Origin: Amyelois transitella | Lineage: Eukaryota > Arthropoda > Insecta > Lepidoptera > Pyralidae | Direction of reading: 5' to 3' | Assembly (NCBI RefSeq): GCF_032362555.1 | Contig: NC_083516.1 | Span: 4,117,001-4,181,000, forward strand | DNA: 64,000 bases | Shown here: one piece after another, positions 21,451 through 33,400 of the stretch | How positions within the stretch are numbered: the stretch's first letter is position 1 | Layout: every line of letters begins with the position of its first letter | Translations under genes and position numbers: made by a program | Notes under the pieces: generated by a model | The model's input: only the letters and a program-made list of their open reading frames with translations | Databases searched by the model: none | What the model was told of the DNA's origin: nothing

Positions 21451-24222
21451 TTTTTTTTTTTTTAGTTTTCCCCCAGGTGTTACTCCACACCCAGGGGGAG
21501 TTTATTGCCAATCTCTCTCTGTGTGGGTTACAGAGACATTTTTATACATTTTTATTTGCATTGTATGTGATAAACTTTTACATTACATTACACTGTCATA
21601 GTCTGCTTCTTTTACAATATCTGTTAGAGTTTGTTATTATTATTTTCAGTATAATGTTTTTAACACAATTCTATTTTTAACATTATTATTACTATTAAAT
21701 TAGTAGCTATTATATTATACAACATTTTTATGGCTTTTTATTTTATACCTGTATACTATTATTCTTTACAATATTATTTATTATTTTTGTAACTAATAAA
21801 TGCTGGCAACTAAACCAATAAAATCGAAATATTACTTTGCGTCAATAAGCGCGATTCGCTAATTGCCACGATTCTCTTTATTATCTACCGTATGGTGTCG
21901 TCAATATCTTATAACCAAAGGTTATCACTATTTGTCTATCTTTAAAATTTTTCATTCTTATAAAGTACCTCACATTAAATTATTCTTATTTTAACGTTAT
22001 AAAGTTATTATTAAAACATACTTAAATTTTTGTCTTATTTATACTTTTGCTACTTATAACCTAATGTCGTCAAGTCAGTTTTAATATAGTTAATATAGCA
22101 TAAAATTTATTTTACATAGCAACTTGGCGTGCCTTCGTTCCAGCGAATAATTATTATTAGCTGATTCGGAGCCACATGTATAATTTCCGGTGCAAACTGG
22201 GTTCAGATTGGTCTCCACGCACGTGCAGCAGCATGCCTAACATCATTGCTTTGCTTAATGGCTTGACATTAACTCGGCAATCGGGGTGCCCTGCACGCCC
22301 GGAGAAGCCCCTAGCCCATGTTTACACGTATGTAATCCTGGATCTGGCGAGAGCCTCCCACCTTTGCCTGACCTGACAGGCAGAGCTAAAAGCGTTGTGG
22401 TCGTAACTCACCTCACTTCTGTCCGCCCGGCAGTTCAGGCACGATGGGACGGCTCCCGCCATCCAGCCTAGACACACCGACCTTTTGTGCTCTCCTCCAC
22501 AGTGGCTGCACCTTTCCGCTGTCTGCTTACACTGGCGTCTTCCGTGGCCGTAACCCAGGCACATCGAGCATTGGACCAGTGGAGAATAGTCCTCCACCTG
22601 AATCCGCTGCATGTCGATGCGCACTGAGCCGGCCCCGACCAACGTATTCCACATTTTGGGAGGAACACTCATGATCACGTGTTCCAAGAGGGGGTTCCTA
22701 GCCTTTTTTCTAAATTTAATTATAATTTGTCCATCCTCCTCCTTTAGATCCTTTATCAACTTACAATTTTGTTGCACTAGTTTTTCAATAATTTCTTCGT
22801 TTTTGTTCTTCATTAAAACATTCTTTAAAATAAGGAGGGGGTTTTTATTTTCCATGTTTCTCACCTGTAATTTGGGTATGTTGTTTATTTTTCTTTTTAA
22901 TTTCTCCCTACCCTCTTCTGAATTACAACTTATAATAACTTTCCTATCTCTTGTTTTTCTAATTCTTTCTATTCTTATCCACTCCCCACTGTCTTTCGTC
23001 GCTTCTCTTATTTGATCCAGCACCTCGTCACCTGTTTCCACTCCTGCTTTGTCATTGACAATGACGGAGTGTAAGGTGACGGGTGGTTCCTTCATCTTAA
23101 CTACAACCTGGGAGTAGGTAAGAGGCTGCGTACTTATATTTGTACATGTATCGGTCCGTTGGTTAATCGACCCTTGGAGCTCCTGTAAAACCTTAGAGTT
23201 CTCTTCTATTCTGTCAGCCAATATTTTCAAACAATTACTCAAGTCTTCTGTTTTCTCTTGATTTTGAGGGGGGGGAGAGGTCTGCGTCCTCACGCTGGGT
23301 CGTTGACCTGGTGTCATATTCTTTATTTCCTGACAAGCAGCCAGGTCGCACACCAGGTTGTCGGCCTCTTTAATCTTTTTTATGACAGCGTCCTTGGTTG
23401 TCCTCTTCAACCGCAGAGCAGACTCGACATCTGCCAAAACCTCCTCGAGGATGTCCCTGATGGAGCCGCACAGTGTGTTTTTGTCCTCATCCGTTAGAAT
23501 CTTGCGCCTATACTCTTCCTTCAGGAGCGGCGTCTTCGGGTAATGATGTATGTACCTGCTCCGTGTATTGGGGGTGGCGAATTCTTCCTCCGAGGATGGC
23601 CCGACGGGGGAGTCCGACGGTGAGGTATTTCGACTTCTAAATTCTGAAGGCGATATTTGGAAAGCTTCTTGGCAGGTGAGTGTCTTTTTGAATGTCACTG
23701 ACTTTGGCGTTTGGTTATGCGTCATGATTTAAAAGTAAAATTGTAAAAGTGGTAAAATAAGAGAATAGAGTACAATATAAAATTAAAAAGGAGGGAGCTA
23801 CCTAATAGGAAGGCAAATAATCGCCAGTTAGTTATGGTTTAAAATATAAATTTGTAAAAGTTGTAAATAGGGGAGAGTATATATTCAGTTTACTGAATAA
23901 AAGTAAATTTAAAATGGGAGTCAATTATTTAAAACACTCAGTCATGAAAATGCGAAGGCCCGACTTGGGCGTGGTCACAATACCGGGAAGTCCACGTGTT
24001 CCTTGTACGAGCACTGCAATCCGGACAAATCCTGGCAATCCTGGTCCAGCTGCTAGAGATTGTTGGGGTCCAGGTGTTGCACATATATCACCTTCACTAA
24101 GAACAACTTATTTTTTTAAAAAAATATTAATTTATTACTCATTACTCAATTAAAAATATTTTGCAAATTTATTTTGCGGAGCGCATCGGAGCACGTCTGC
24201 ACTCTACGACGGCTCGAAGCAG
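21451..24222 (-). mobile_element. LINE (R1/Jockey-like), ORF1-only, flanked by perfect target duplications
   Basis: The element reads on the minus strand from 24222 to a poly(A) run at 21451-21463. The 16-bp direct repeat ACTTGGTTATTTAGGT flanks it at 21435-21450 and 24223-24238, both copies identical. It has a 5' UTR of about 500 nt starting GC-rich, an intact 467-aa ORF1 (22322-23725) and about 870 nt of AT-rich sequence to the poly(A). No reverse transcriptase ORF is present. Identical duplications and an open ORF1 argue for a recent insertion. R1/Jockey-like placement rests on the zinc-knuckle ORF1 and poly(A) end. Confidence 0.85.
22322..23725 (-). CDS. LINE ORF1 (gag-like) protein with zinc knuckles
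   Basis: This 467-aa nucleic-acid-binding ORF1 protein belongs to a non-LTR retrotransposon; such proteins coat the element's RNA. A charged N-terminal half with a coiled-coil-prone stretch (about 80-200) precedes a central region with VRIDMQRIQVEDYSPLVQC. The cysteine motifs follow: CX2CX4HX4C at 386-399, CX2CX3HX4C at 406-418 and a looser C/H set at 429-450. The frame is open from MTHNQTPKSVTF to the stop. No endonuclease or reverse transcriptase ORF follows it within the duplication-bounded element, so mobility would need another element's ORF2. Confidence 0.88.
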   Translation of the reverse strand: MTHNQTPKSVTFKKTLTCQEAFQISPSEFRSRNTSPSDSPVGPSSEEEFATPNTRSRYIHHYPKTPLLKEEYRRKILTDEDKNTLCGSIRDILEEVLADVESALRLKRTTKDAVIKKIKEADNLVCDLAACQEIKNMTPGQRPSVRTQTSPPPQNQEKTEDLSNCLKILADRIEENSKVLQELQGSINQRTDTCTNISTQPLTYSQVVVKMKEPPVTLHSVIVNDKAGVETGDEVLDQIREATKDSGEWIRIERIRKTRDRKVIISCNSEEGREKLKRKINNIPKLQVRNMENKNPLLILKNVLMKNKNEEIIEKLVQQNCKLIKDLKEEDGQIIIKFRKKARNPLLEHVIMSVPPKMWNTLVGAGSVRIDMQRIQVEDYSPLVQCSMCLGYGHGRRQCKQTAERCSHCGGEHKRSVCLGWMAGAVPSCLNCRADRSEVSYDHNAFSSACQVRQRWEALARSRITYV

Positions 24223-24238
24223 ACTTGGTTATTTAGGT

Positions 24239-25582
24239 TACATGGTGCTATCTGAATAAAAAATCACTTTAAATAACGATATGCAATAATTTTCTTGTTA
24301 AAATTAAAATTTTAAAATAGGTAAAGGTTTAAATACGAATATAAACAGATAAAATTAAGGAATGAAAGTTTTAAGAACAATATGATGATGATCATGAATT
24401 AATTGTTTTGAGTATTTGTAAACTGTTAAGTAAGATTTCTGGATTTACAAAATGTAAGGGTAACATTTTCAATTATTTTTAGGTATTACTCCTAAAGTAC
24501 TTAAAATCGTTAAACATTTTAAACTGATGAATACCGTGACAAATGGTCATTTATATATCCAACATATTCAGTTTCATGTTCCAAAAACAAGACTTCCTTT
24601 TAAAATAACTGCATGCGATCAAGCGACTATGCTAGCGTGACGGTTTATATTTGGCATAAAGAAATAATATTAGTAATATATTTTTATATGATAATTACTT
24701 TAACGGTGCATTCATTTAATTTTATATAATTCTGAAACGGATATACTCGGTAAAAAAAAACATAACTAGGTACTAAGTATATGAGAGCTTCTCGCGCAGA
24801 TTGTGAAATACAGTAAAGCTGTAAAACTGAGTTTTATCTATCTTTTAGGCAGACGGCTAGCTATGACTATCTGGATCTCAATAACTTTATTAAGCTATCC
24901 AGCTAAACATTGCCTTCAAGTATTGCGAGTATAGACTTGGTCTGCCCCGTAAGGGCCTATACTTGATAGAATAAGTACAATGCCTAAACAGCCATACCAG
25001 CTGAGCCGTTTCTGTCCTTTCTTGTTAAAATTAGTCTTGAAAAGACTGTTGGCTCTGTCTACCCCGCAAGGGATTTAGCCGTGACTTTATGTATGTACCT
25101 ATTTACTGTCTTTATATTTTATGCCTAAACTGCTAGCTAACTAGGTTTATCTTATTAGTCGCATATGTAAACCGACGTCGACGAAAGTGGGTGTGTGTCA
25201 AATATCACCATTCAATTGACTCATTGGACCGCGTAATGACTTCCCTTTTCACATTGTGAGATTGTGACGCCTCTATGAAGACTCCGGAACGTAAACCTCG
25301 GAAATAACATGAGGCATATTGCATAAGGTTTAATTATGGCGATTAGAATACAATTCAGTTGCATTTAAAAGTCTTAAGTCTACCCACTCTTTAAAGTCAT
25401 GTGAAAATGATATTATATGTTTTCAAGATGAAGAAAATGGAGAGCCAAAAAGATAATTATGTATAAAGTACAATAATTGTTTTGTTTAGGTATAATACTA
25501 AGCATGGACTGAATATGCTATGCAGAATTAATTTGATGGTAATAGGTACTTGAATTATGGGCCAACATTAATATTATAAATT
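24239..25582. other. Intergenic DNA with one SINE tail
   Basis: The only recognisable item is a SINE 3' part at about 25020-25095 (GACTGTTGGCTCTGTCTACC then CGCAAGGGATT). The rest is AT-rich with no gene seen. Confidence 0.45.
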
Positions 25583-25858
25583 AAACATAGGTAACTTTTT
25601 TTAACAAAGGGGGAAAAAGCGTTAAAAGAGGGTAATGAAAAATTGTCAGTGCGCTTTAACGGCGAACGAGGTCGCGGGCAACATCTAGTTATAAATAAAC
25701 ATATCAGTATATATGTATATAAAAAAAATATATAAAATAACTGATTTTATTTTGAAAATATACTTAAGTCACTCTCTCTCTCTCTAGCTAGCTCTCAAGC
25801 AATACTGAACTAGAATAGTTTATGCTATAAAACTATCTGCCAGTAGAGCATATCATCA

Positions 25859-26739
25859 TCACTACATAGTATAAAACAAAGTCGCCCATTTTGTCTGTAG
25901 TCCCTTCGTATGCATAAAACTTTAAAACTACGCAACGGATTTTGATGCGGTTTTCACTAATAGAAAGAGTATTTTCTCCGACAGGTTTTTATATATAATT
26001 GAAATACATTGAAACTATATTAGCTGAGTTATAGCGATTTATGTCCAAGAAGTCAGAAAAAAAATATAATTGAAGATTGCATTTGTGCGTGCGCCGCTTA
26101 TACCGTTGGATACAAGTAAGAAAAATGTATAGCAAAAACATTGGTCTTTATTAGTTCTACAAAAAAGTCTGCGATGACATATATCCAGCTTTTTTATTTA
26201 AGTCACAAAAACTACTTTTCTGTATTAAAAAAACATTTAATTCGTTGGGTGATGTTTAACTGGTGATATAACCAATAATACATAAATCCTTATCAAAATA
26301 AGTAAGTTCATCATCACGAGCATTTAATTTAGATTATTTTTGCAGTTTACAGTGTGTTATTTAGACATATAGTTTAGGAGATATCACGATATTAGTATTG
26401 CGGCGCGGTACGGGCCGGCCGCGGCGGCGGGGGCAGCGTCCCTATAAAAACGGTACATAAAAAATAAATAATATTAAAAAGTAGGTACTACGACTTTGAT
26501 CTATACATATAAGACAAAAAAAAATCTGTACATTACTTAAATATTTTTTCCAAAAACTGATAGGGGGGGCGATCAAAGAAGAGTCACAGAAACCAAAAAA
26601 CATTTTAATATTTTAAACGCGGTTAAGGGAAAGAGAAGTTATTGTGAATTGAAAATTAGTATCCAATATGTGTTGGTGCGTTGACTGTATTTGTCGAAGT
26701 AGCGGGATACACGCAAACGAAGTTGCGCGGGTCAGCTAG
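25859..26739 (+). mobile_element. Helitron inserted in the left arm of the inverted repeat
   Basis: It starts TCACTACATAGTATAAAACA and ends GTTGCGCGGGTCAGCTAG, with A before and T after, the A|T target of Helitrons. It contains CTACGCAACGGATTTTGATG, a block common in insect Helitrons. No Rep/helicase coding is visible; non-autonomous. A GC-rich island (CGGCCGCGGCGGCGGGGGC) lies near 26417. Confidence 0.65.
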
Positions 26740-26960
26740 TCTATCATTAAATTAAGAATTTTTTCAAGATATGGAACGAATATCAATGACCAACAGAAGC
26801 CAAAAGTGTGTTTTTTTTTTAATTTTATATTCAAATTAGATAATATAGTTATTAAAAGTTTAACAAACTCATGAATTTACGTATAACCAGAAAGTGGATA
26901 ACAAAAATATCTGTTCAGTAGGAAATATTCTAAGTTGCGCACTCCGCTTACACGTCGAAC

Positions 26961-26995
26961 GTAGTAAATTAAGTTTGTTAAACTTAATTTACTAC
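26961..26995. repeat. Hairpin, 16-bp perfect arms, 3-nt loop
   Basis: GTAGTAAATTAAGTTT at 26961-26976 is the exact reverse complement of 26980-26995, and the loop is GTT. It lies inside the large inverted repeat but not at its geometric centre. Confidence 0.75.
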
Positions 26996-26999
26996 TTTA

Positions 27000-27450
27000 C
27001 CATAATATATAAAATGTTTAAAAAAATCATATTAATTACTATTATTTATGTACACAGAAAACATCGAGACTGATAAACACAAGAAACAAAATTACAAAGG
27101 TTCTGCTTATTTCAAAAGAAATCTCTTCCAGCAGACCCGAGATAGGAGACATGATGGAAAGGGTGACAGGCGTGTACTCCACTCACACAACTAATAATAG
27201 ACATACATAAACAAATACATAAATAAAATATAATAAAATACATATATAAATACAAAATAATAAACTTACATAAAGTAAATACAATATATACCAAATTAGC
27301 AAGGCTTGGAGAGGTAATAAATTTTAATTATTTTTTTAAATTGGGACAGTGATTTAGAGTCACGTATCTCAGGATTATTATTTATATTTATTACTTTTCT
27401 ACATAAGTCATGTAGTTTGTTAAACTTTTCATAACTATATTATCTAATTT
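27000..27450 (-). mobile_element. LINE 3' end: C-terminus of reverse transcriptase ORF plus 3' UTR
   Basis: On the minus strand, about 27425 to 27300 reads FNKLHDLCRKVIN, then NPEIRDSKSLSQFKKIIK, the typical final residues of CR1/Jockey-type ORF2 proteins. Further on, the 3' UTR has CTCGGGTCTGCTGGAAGAGA and AGCAGAACCTTTG. The same 3' UTR block occurs on the plus strand at 53045-53215. Confidence 0.65.
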
Positions 27451-30400
27451 GAATATGAAAATATCATCGTCAGTAAATCAGATCATTAGGTACACGAAGC
27501 GATTCTTGACTTCTGTGACTGCACTTTAATTAATGCATGCGAATAACAAAAACAATGGTAACAGGTATATAGTGCAAAAACATACATACATATAGACAGA
27601 AATTAAAAAAAAAACCAATTTGGCTTCTGTTGGTTATTGATATTTGTTTCATATCTTACCATTTTGTAGTAAATTTTAACTATAATTAACTTCATTACCC
27701 TAAAAATACAACCACTGAATACTGATAAGATACTTAAATACTTTAATATAATAAAGTAACAATAAAACAAGTAATCCTATAAAATAAAACTGTTCATTTT
27801 ACTTCGCAATGAATCCGAGCATGTACCTACTTACAGTAAACCTTCAAGCGGTGATCGTAAATGATAGAAATCTAAGTGCGTTATATATCATTCATAATTT
27901 TAATGATAGTTCTGACAATTTCAATTATGGTAGTTGCTTACTGCTCTACTGGCAGATAATTATATAGCCTTAACTATTCTAGTTCAGTATTGCTTGAGAG
28001 CTCTGGTGTTGTCATTTGTGACTCAGTATATTATAAGAAAATCAGTTATGTCATAAATTGTAAATTATATATACCTATATACTAATATGTTTATTTATAA
28101 CTAGATGTTGCCCGCAACTTCGTTCGCCGTAAAAGTGCACTGACAATCTTTCATTCCCCTCTTTTAACCCCTTTTCCCCCTTTGTTATAAAAAGTTACCT
28201 AGGTTAAGGATATAAGTTAAGAAAGTTGCATATTAATACTACATTATATAAGCAATTTATTACGGCGAAACTAAATACAAAATTCTCAATATCTGCGGCT
28301 TCAGATTCTCTGACAGCAGATAATACGCCGGCGATACCACTTGATGCCAAAGGTGTACTGACAATAGCCCTGAAATGGACGTCCAGCCGCAGAATAGCTT
28401 CACTTTAATAAATCAAAGTGTTTACGACCAAAGCCTCGATTTTACAACCCCGCGCCTCAGACGAGCCGCCCCGTGGAATGTGGCATCGAATGCTTCCTTT
28501 ATAGAGAAAATAATGAAGGACAATAAATCTTTGTAATTTAAAACACACTAACATTTATAGTTAACGTAATAATATCTGCAAAATCTATGGTTAATGTATC
28601 TAAAACGTAATGTTATATCATGTCATGATAGCTGTTTATGACCTCGATTTGAGTGTCTGGTGGTCAGGTAATTAAAATGCCGCCTAATCTCCGAGGAATC
28701 AAGCATAATTAGATCTGAACTTAACGTACATTAATTTGCTTGAATGTGTAGTTTTACATAGTTACTATAAGAGCATATTCAATAACTTTCTGATTTTTCA
28801 ATTATTCAGTAAATTTCGAATAATTTTTTTAGGTCTGTTACATATGTTTATTTTTCGTCATTTCATCATTGATTCAAAAAAAATCATACCTATATAGTCA
28901 AGTCAGGGATCAAAATTAAATGGAGACAGGTAATCTCCTAGCTAATTATAGAACTTCACGTCATTTGCATATCGAGCCGTTGTAATAGGATAACTACATA
29001 TTATTAGCCTACAGTAGCACTTTTTGCCATCGCTTACCATCACAGTATAAAAGATCGAAAATAGAATAAGTTTTATATGAAGAGTGCGTACGCATATGTA
29101 CGAGTATGTTACATATAATGTTCAATGTTGGAATATCTACTAAGTTATTCCAACATAAAGTTATCGTTATTTTATTGAGTGAATTCTGAAGGAATCTCAT
29201 TTGAGTAATTGTCGCCTGATCTTCGCAACCCAAGTAATCAAACTTGTGGGGCTTCTACATTTTCCTTCTCTTTCATGTTAACTTTTGAATATATAAAAAG
29301 AAAAATAAGACATGCCTATCAATATTCGTGAACAGCCCCGTAAAAATGAAATGTTATTTCTGCTGACTATATATACGTCAGTATAGTTTGTGAATAAATG
29401 TTTCATAAATATTTAATACAGATAGGAGATGGAAAGGCTATTTTTAAAATTTCATACAATTATAAACCTGTAATTTATTCAGGGCTCTGACTTGGTATAC
29501 GCACTCTAATGAGGACAAAAAACTTCTACAGATCGAAAGTACTTATATGGGCGTATTATGTAAATGAAAGTAAAGGCGTCTTGGGTCTGGGGTGCTGGCT
29601 ACTGGATGCAGCCGATTATGCCCATTATTTAAACTGGTAATGGCTTCTCATCCTTTGCCTTGTTTTGCCATTTAGCTTCCAGTTTTTAGTTTATTTGTTC
29701 GTAAAATACAAAAGTCTCGTTTTCGAACTCCCTTTGTTCGTGGAATTCCAAAAAAGTGATGAATTGTTTCGCATACTAGTTTTAAATTTGAGATGGACAT
29801 TCATTAAGCTAAATGTGTCTGTTAATGGTATGGCGGATTTCATAAAAGTAGAATATAGGTATAAAATTGATTTTCGACATTTGAAAATTCAAAACATTGT
29901 TTGTTAACTATAGCACTTTCATAAGTTTTAAGTGAAGTAATTTAAACTTTGGGGAGCTCATTGCATCTTAATTTCTATTTAAATAAGAGTATTGTTAGAA
30001 AAACTTTTAAAAGGATTGAAAATCTTGCTTAAGAAGAATTGGTTACCCCAAGCCTTGGAATGTCATGATTGTAAGACGTATTGCATGTTGCTTTTATCCA
30101 CTAAAAGTAATTAAACATTTTAGTCAGGCCCCCAAAATCTGACATCCTAGGGGATCTTTAGTGTTAAATAATTTGTCATACTTGAAATTAACTTGCCTTG
30201 TTGTTCAGTTTGTCAGAATGTCTGGGCCAAAACTCACAAGTATTTTTTTAAATCTGATAACCTCAACTAATGTTGCAGTTTTCCATAAACATTTAGTTGG
30301 GATAACAATAGTAACTTATATAATTGAATTAGTTAATGATGTCATTAGAGAGGCTATTTTATAGACTTTATCAGACTCCAATGTTTTGGGATTTGGGAAA

Positions 30401-31467
30401 AGGCTTTGCTGGTGGGACTAGGAAAACCAAAATTATACGGCAGTATGTAATGTTAATTGCCGAATTAACATAGTAATTAAATATAAAGGGTCATTTTTAA
30501 GGTACATTAATAGCGTACATTGCATTGCTGAATGTCATTTTTTTTATTACAAATATAATTGGGTTTGGTCACTTCATAGTTAGAACTTCTATACGATTCA
30601 TATAAGTGATTCACATGTTACGTATTAACACAATTTAAAATATTTAAAGGTTGATTCATCTGATATTCTTTTAACAATTATTATTCTTAGTTGGACATCA
30701 GAAACAACTGCAGATCATGCCAGCAAAAGTTCGTCGATCTTAACAAACAAGGTTAACAACAGGTTCAGTACAGATCGGTTCATTCTTATTTAGCCTACAG
30801 GAGGCGCGACACGGTCATAGTCCTATCTTCCCCCAAACAGACGATACTCACGAAATTGTTACTCCAGGCCAGCTTCCAAAAGGCGAGCTTTCAGATGCAC
30901 TTCAGGTAGACCCGTTTCGTGAACATCACAAGATTTTTTTACCATAGTCACTAAGCGCGGGAAAAGTGCCGAAACTCCATGCGTGCGCCTGACGCGAAGC
31001 CTAGGGACAAACTGAGCGAATTTCTGGGTGTCCGTGATGCGTGACGGGTGCACGTGCACTGCACGATGCGCAGACACATCTTGACTTGACTAGACGACGA
31101 CCAAGGCTTTGTTGTTAAGCGCGGCAAGCGGCCGGCGCCGAGGCGCCCGGACCAGAGTGCAGGCCGGGCCAAAGGTGCAACAAGCGTTGATCCTTCACCC
31201 ACTATAAAACACCTATAGTACAGGCAAAATAATAAATTAGGTGCAGACGCATATTCATTACCTACTTGCCATCTTTTCATATCAATAGCTTTTTGAATTC
31301 TGTAGAGAACTTTCCTTTACATATAGGTAGTAATTACCTAAGTAAATAAGATTTTTTTAAACCAAATATGTTTCAGAATAATTACTTATATCTATAATTA
31401 AATTACGGAAGATCCGAAATTGTTGAGAAGGACATTCACTTTGGATATTTTCTCAATATTTTGTAAT

Positions 31468-31715
31468 AGCTATGCTCGCGACTTCGTCCGCGTGAAATTA
31501 TTTTGGGCATCATTGAGCCCTCAAGAATGAAAATTTTTTTTTCACATTTTCCATTATTTCTTCGCTCCTAATAGTTGCAGCGTGATGTTATATAGCCTAA
31601 AGCCTTCCTAGATAAATGGTCTATTCAACGCAAAGAATTTTTCAATTCGAACCAGTAGTTCCTGAGATTAGCACGTTCAAACAAACAAACTCTTCAGCTT
31701 TATAATATTAGTAAA
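31468..31715 (-). mobile_element. Lep1-type Helitron, worn copy
   Basis: It matches the copy at 3554-3815 through CGCGACTTCGTCCGCGTG, TTATATAGCCTAAAGCCTTC and the Helitron 5' end TTATAATATTAGTA. The terminal CTAG has been altered, so it is older. Confidence 0.65.
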
Positions 31716-31859
31716 GATTTGTACCTAATGTAACTGTAAAAACGTAACGTTTTTATTTCTTGTTCCGATTTAGCAAAAATTTTCCGAAATTCTTCAAGTT
31801 TTTCTGAGAGCTGAAATTCCAGAGTTATTGGTATATTCAATACACTATACATACCTTAT

Positions 31860-31930
31860 AAAGTTGGGATTCTTCTTAATGGCAACGGCATAGCCTGTCA
31901 CTATTTAAATATCAATTATATTCATTCATT
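31860..31930 (+). repeat. SINE fragment
   Basis: The blocks GTTGGGATTCTTCTTAA and GCCTGTCACTATTTAAAT match the middle of the SINE at 52160-52419. Confidence 0.45.
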
Positions 31931-33237
31931 TTTCACTGCATCTTGCACACGCAGTATTTAGAAGGTTCTTGGAGTGATGATTTAGCTTAGCACGAGGCAG
32001 TACACTACAGTTATCTCGGTACTTACATTAAGTTATAAGATTTTTCCGCGGCTGTGGTTCCCTATGATGTAAGAGCATTGAATATATAATTGCTCCTTAG
32101 TGGGTGGTGTCTATTCCACTTCTATTCACTACTTTTATTGTTAACGAAAGTTGAGTTAATTCACAGTCGTATGCTGATTATTTTCCGGTTGAGATACTCT
32201 TTTAATATCATTTAATTGTGGTGTATGAGAACTAAGAGTTATTTAACGAAGTACAAGTCATTAATTTATGCTAACCATTAGAATGGAAAATGTGTGTCTC
32301 ACACACAATAGCATGAGCGAACACCTCGGAAATATTACATTTTCTCTTGTATACTTAGTACAAGCGATGTTCTACTATTACGTTTTGCGACGGTGGTTTT
32401 AATAATTATTCATAAAACTCTCAACAGGAACTGTGTTTAAATATATTTTCTTTGGTGGGATGGATGCATAAATATATTTTTATTTGGTGGGAAACTTAGC
32501 AAAGCACTTATACGGCTTTAGGAGTCGTTTTCGTCGAGTGTTTTCTTAAGACAATCTTTATTAATTATGTGATCCGATTAAGTCTTCCTACAAGGCCTCT
32601 GCTAGCTTTTTCCTGCTATATAAAAGATTTTTTGTTATATTTTTACTTTAGATTTTCCATTAATTAAGCCCTGCTTAGCGAAAGTTAGACACGTGTCTGT
32701 CAACTTTCCATTGCATTGTGAAGGTATGTTTATCTTTTCCAGATAAAAGAATGAATCTGTTTCATAATTTTCACATGGTACCATTATTGTTTGTAACCAA
32801 ATATGAAAAATTCAAGTTTATATCTTAGTAAAGAATCATTTGAAACCATTACCTATATAAATGCCTTACCTATTTGTATCTATAATGTGTGATCCTAAGT
32901 CAAATAATTTATTTTAAGTCATGAAGGTTTAGAATTAAACATTGTGATTCTTAAGAAGACATGATTTTACTGTCAAAACAAAATGACGTCAACGAACGAC
33001 TCGTTGATGTCTTTTATTCAGGAATTTATAATTGTTTTGCTTACTACCAAAAGAGTTTTACGTTGATATGAGGACATTGCAATACAGTCACATGATATTG
33101 GGAATGTCTCTTTCTAATTTGCCCAATTTAAAAGAAGTTCACGCAATGATTCATAGCTAGAAAGGTCGTTCAAGGTTCTGCTATTTTTGTTTAAAGTCGA
33201 TTTTTCAGGTTTAAGCAACCAAAACCGACATACTTAC

Positions 33238-33400
33238 TTTAGTGGTAACTTCTGACTTATTCTGGCCATAACTAGCTTTAAGGTTGTGGTGTGGTGAGTC
33301 GTGGTGAGACAGAATGTCGCGGACGTGTGGTGAACATCGACAGTGACTCTCTCGGTTCCGCACCGGCGCGCGCGCTGACAAGCGTTTTCTTTGATGCGAT
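33238..33400 (-). other. Candidate noncoding first exon with strong splice donor
   Basis: A GC-rich stretch (GGCGCGCGCGC near 33366) is followed on the minus strand by a strong donor, CTAAA|GTAAGTATG, ending at 33238. No coding exon with a matching acceptor was found nearby downstream. The nearest minus-strand exon with an unpartnered acceptor is the 7TM exon at 13778, 19.5 kb away. The link is a guess. Confidence 0.25.

Larger units (their letters stand above)
25583..28207. repeat. Long interrupted inverted repeat, about 2.6 kb
   Basis: The left arm 25583-25858 matches the reverse complement of 27940-28207, including GCAATACTGAACTAGAATAG, CTGCCAGTAGAGCA and AACAAAGGGGGAAAA. Inner blocks also match inversely: 26757-26870 (CAACAGAAGCCAAA, TTAGATAATATAGTTAT) with 27410-27660. 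The left arm is split by a Helitron, and the right arm has about 300 bp without a partner. The arms have clearly diverged from each other. Confidence 0.75.
28208..33237. other. Gene-poor stretch, no coding exon recognised
   Basis: Short open frames at 28226-28408 and 29665-29907 have AT-driven composition or no family signal. A GC-rich patch lies at 30950-31170. A Helitron relic and a SINE scrap are listed separately. This may be the upstream intron of the 7TM gene or true intergenic DNA. Confidence 0.4.

Noticed and set aside
28226-28408. 60-codon frame with less AT-biased text, also readable on the minus strand
   Set aside because: No recognisable domain on either strand; likely part of a repeat next to the inverted repeat end.
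29665-29907. 80-codon open frame on the plus strand
   Set aside because: AT-rich, hydrophobic by composition, no family resemblance, no splice context, flanked by gene-free DNA.
30951-31280. 109-codon minus-strand frame in a GC-rich patch
   Set aside because: Long mainly because GC-rich DNA has few stops; residue pattern is low-information and no family is recognised.
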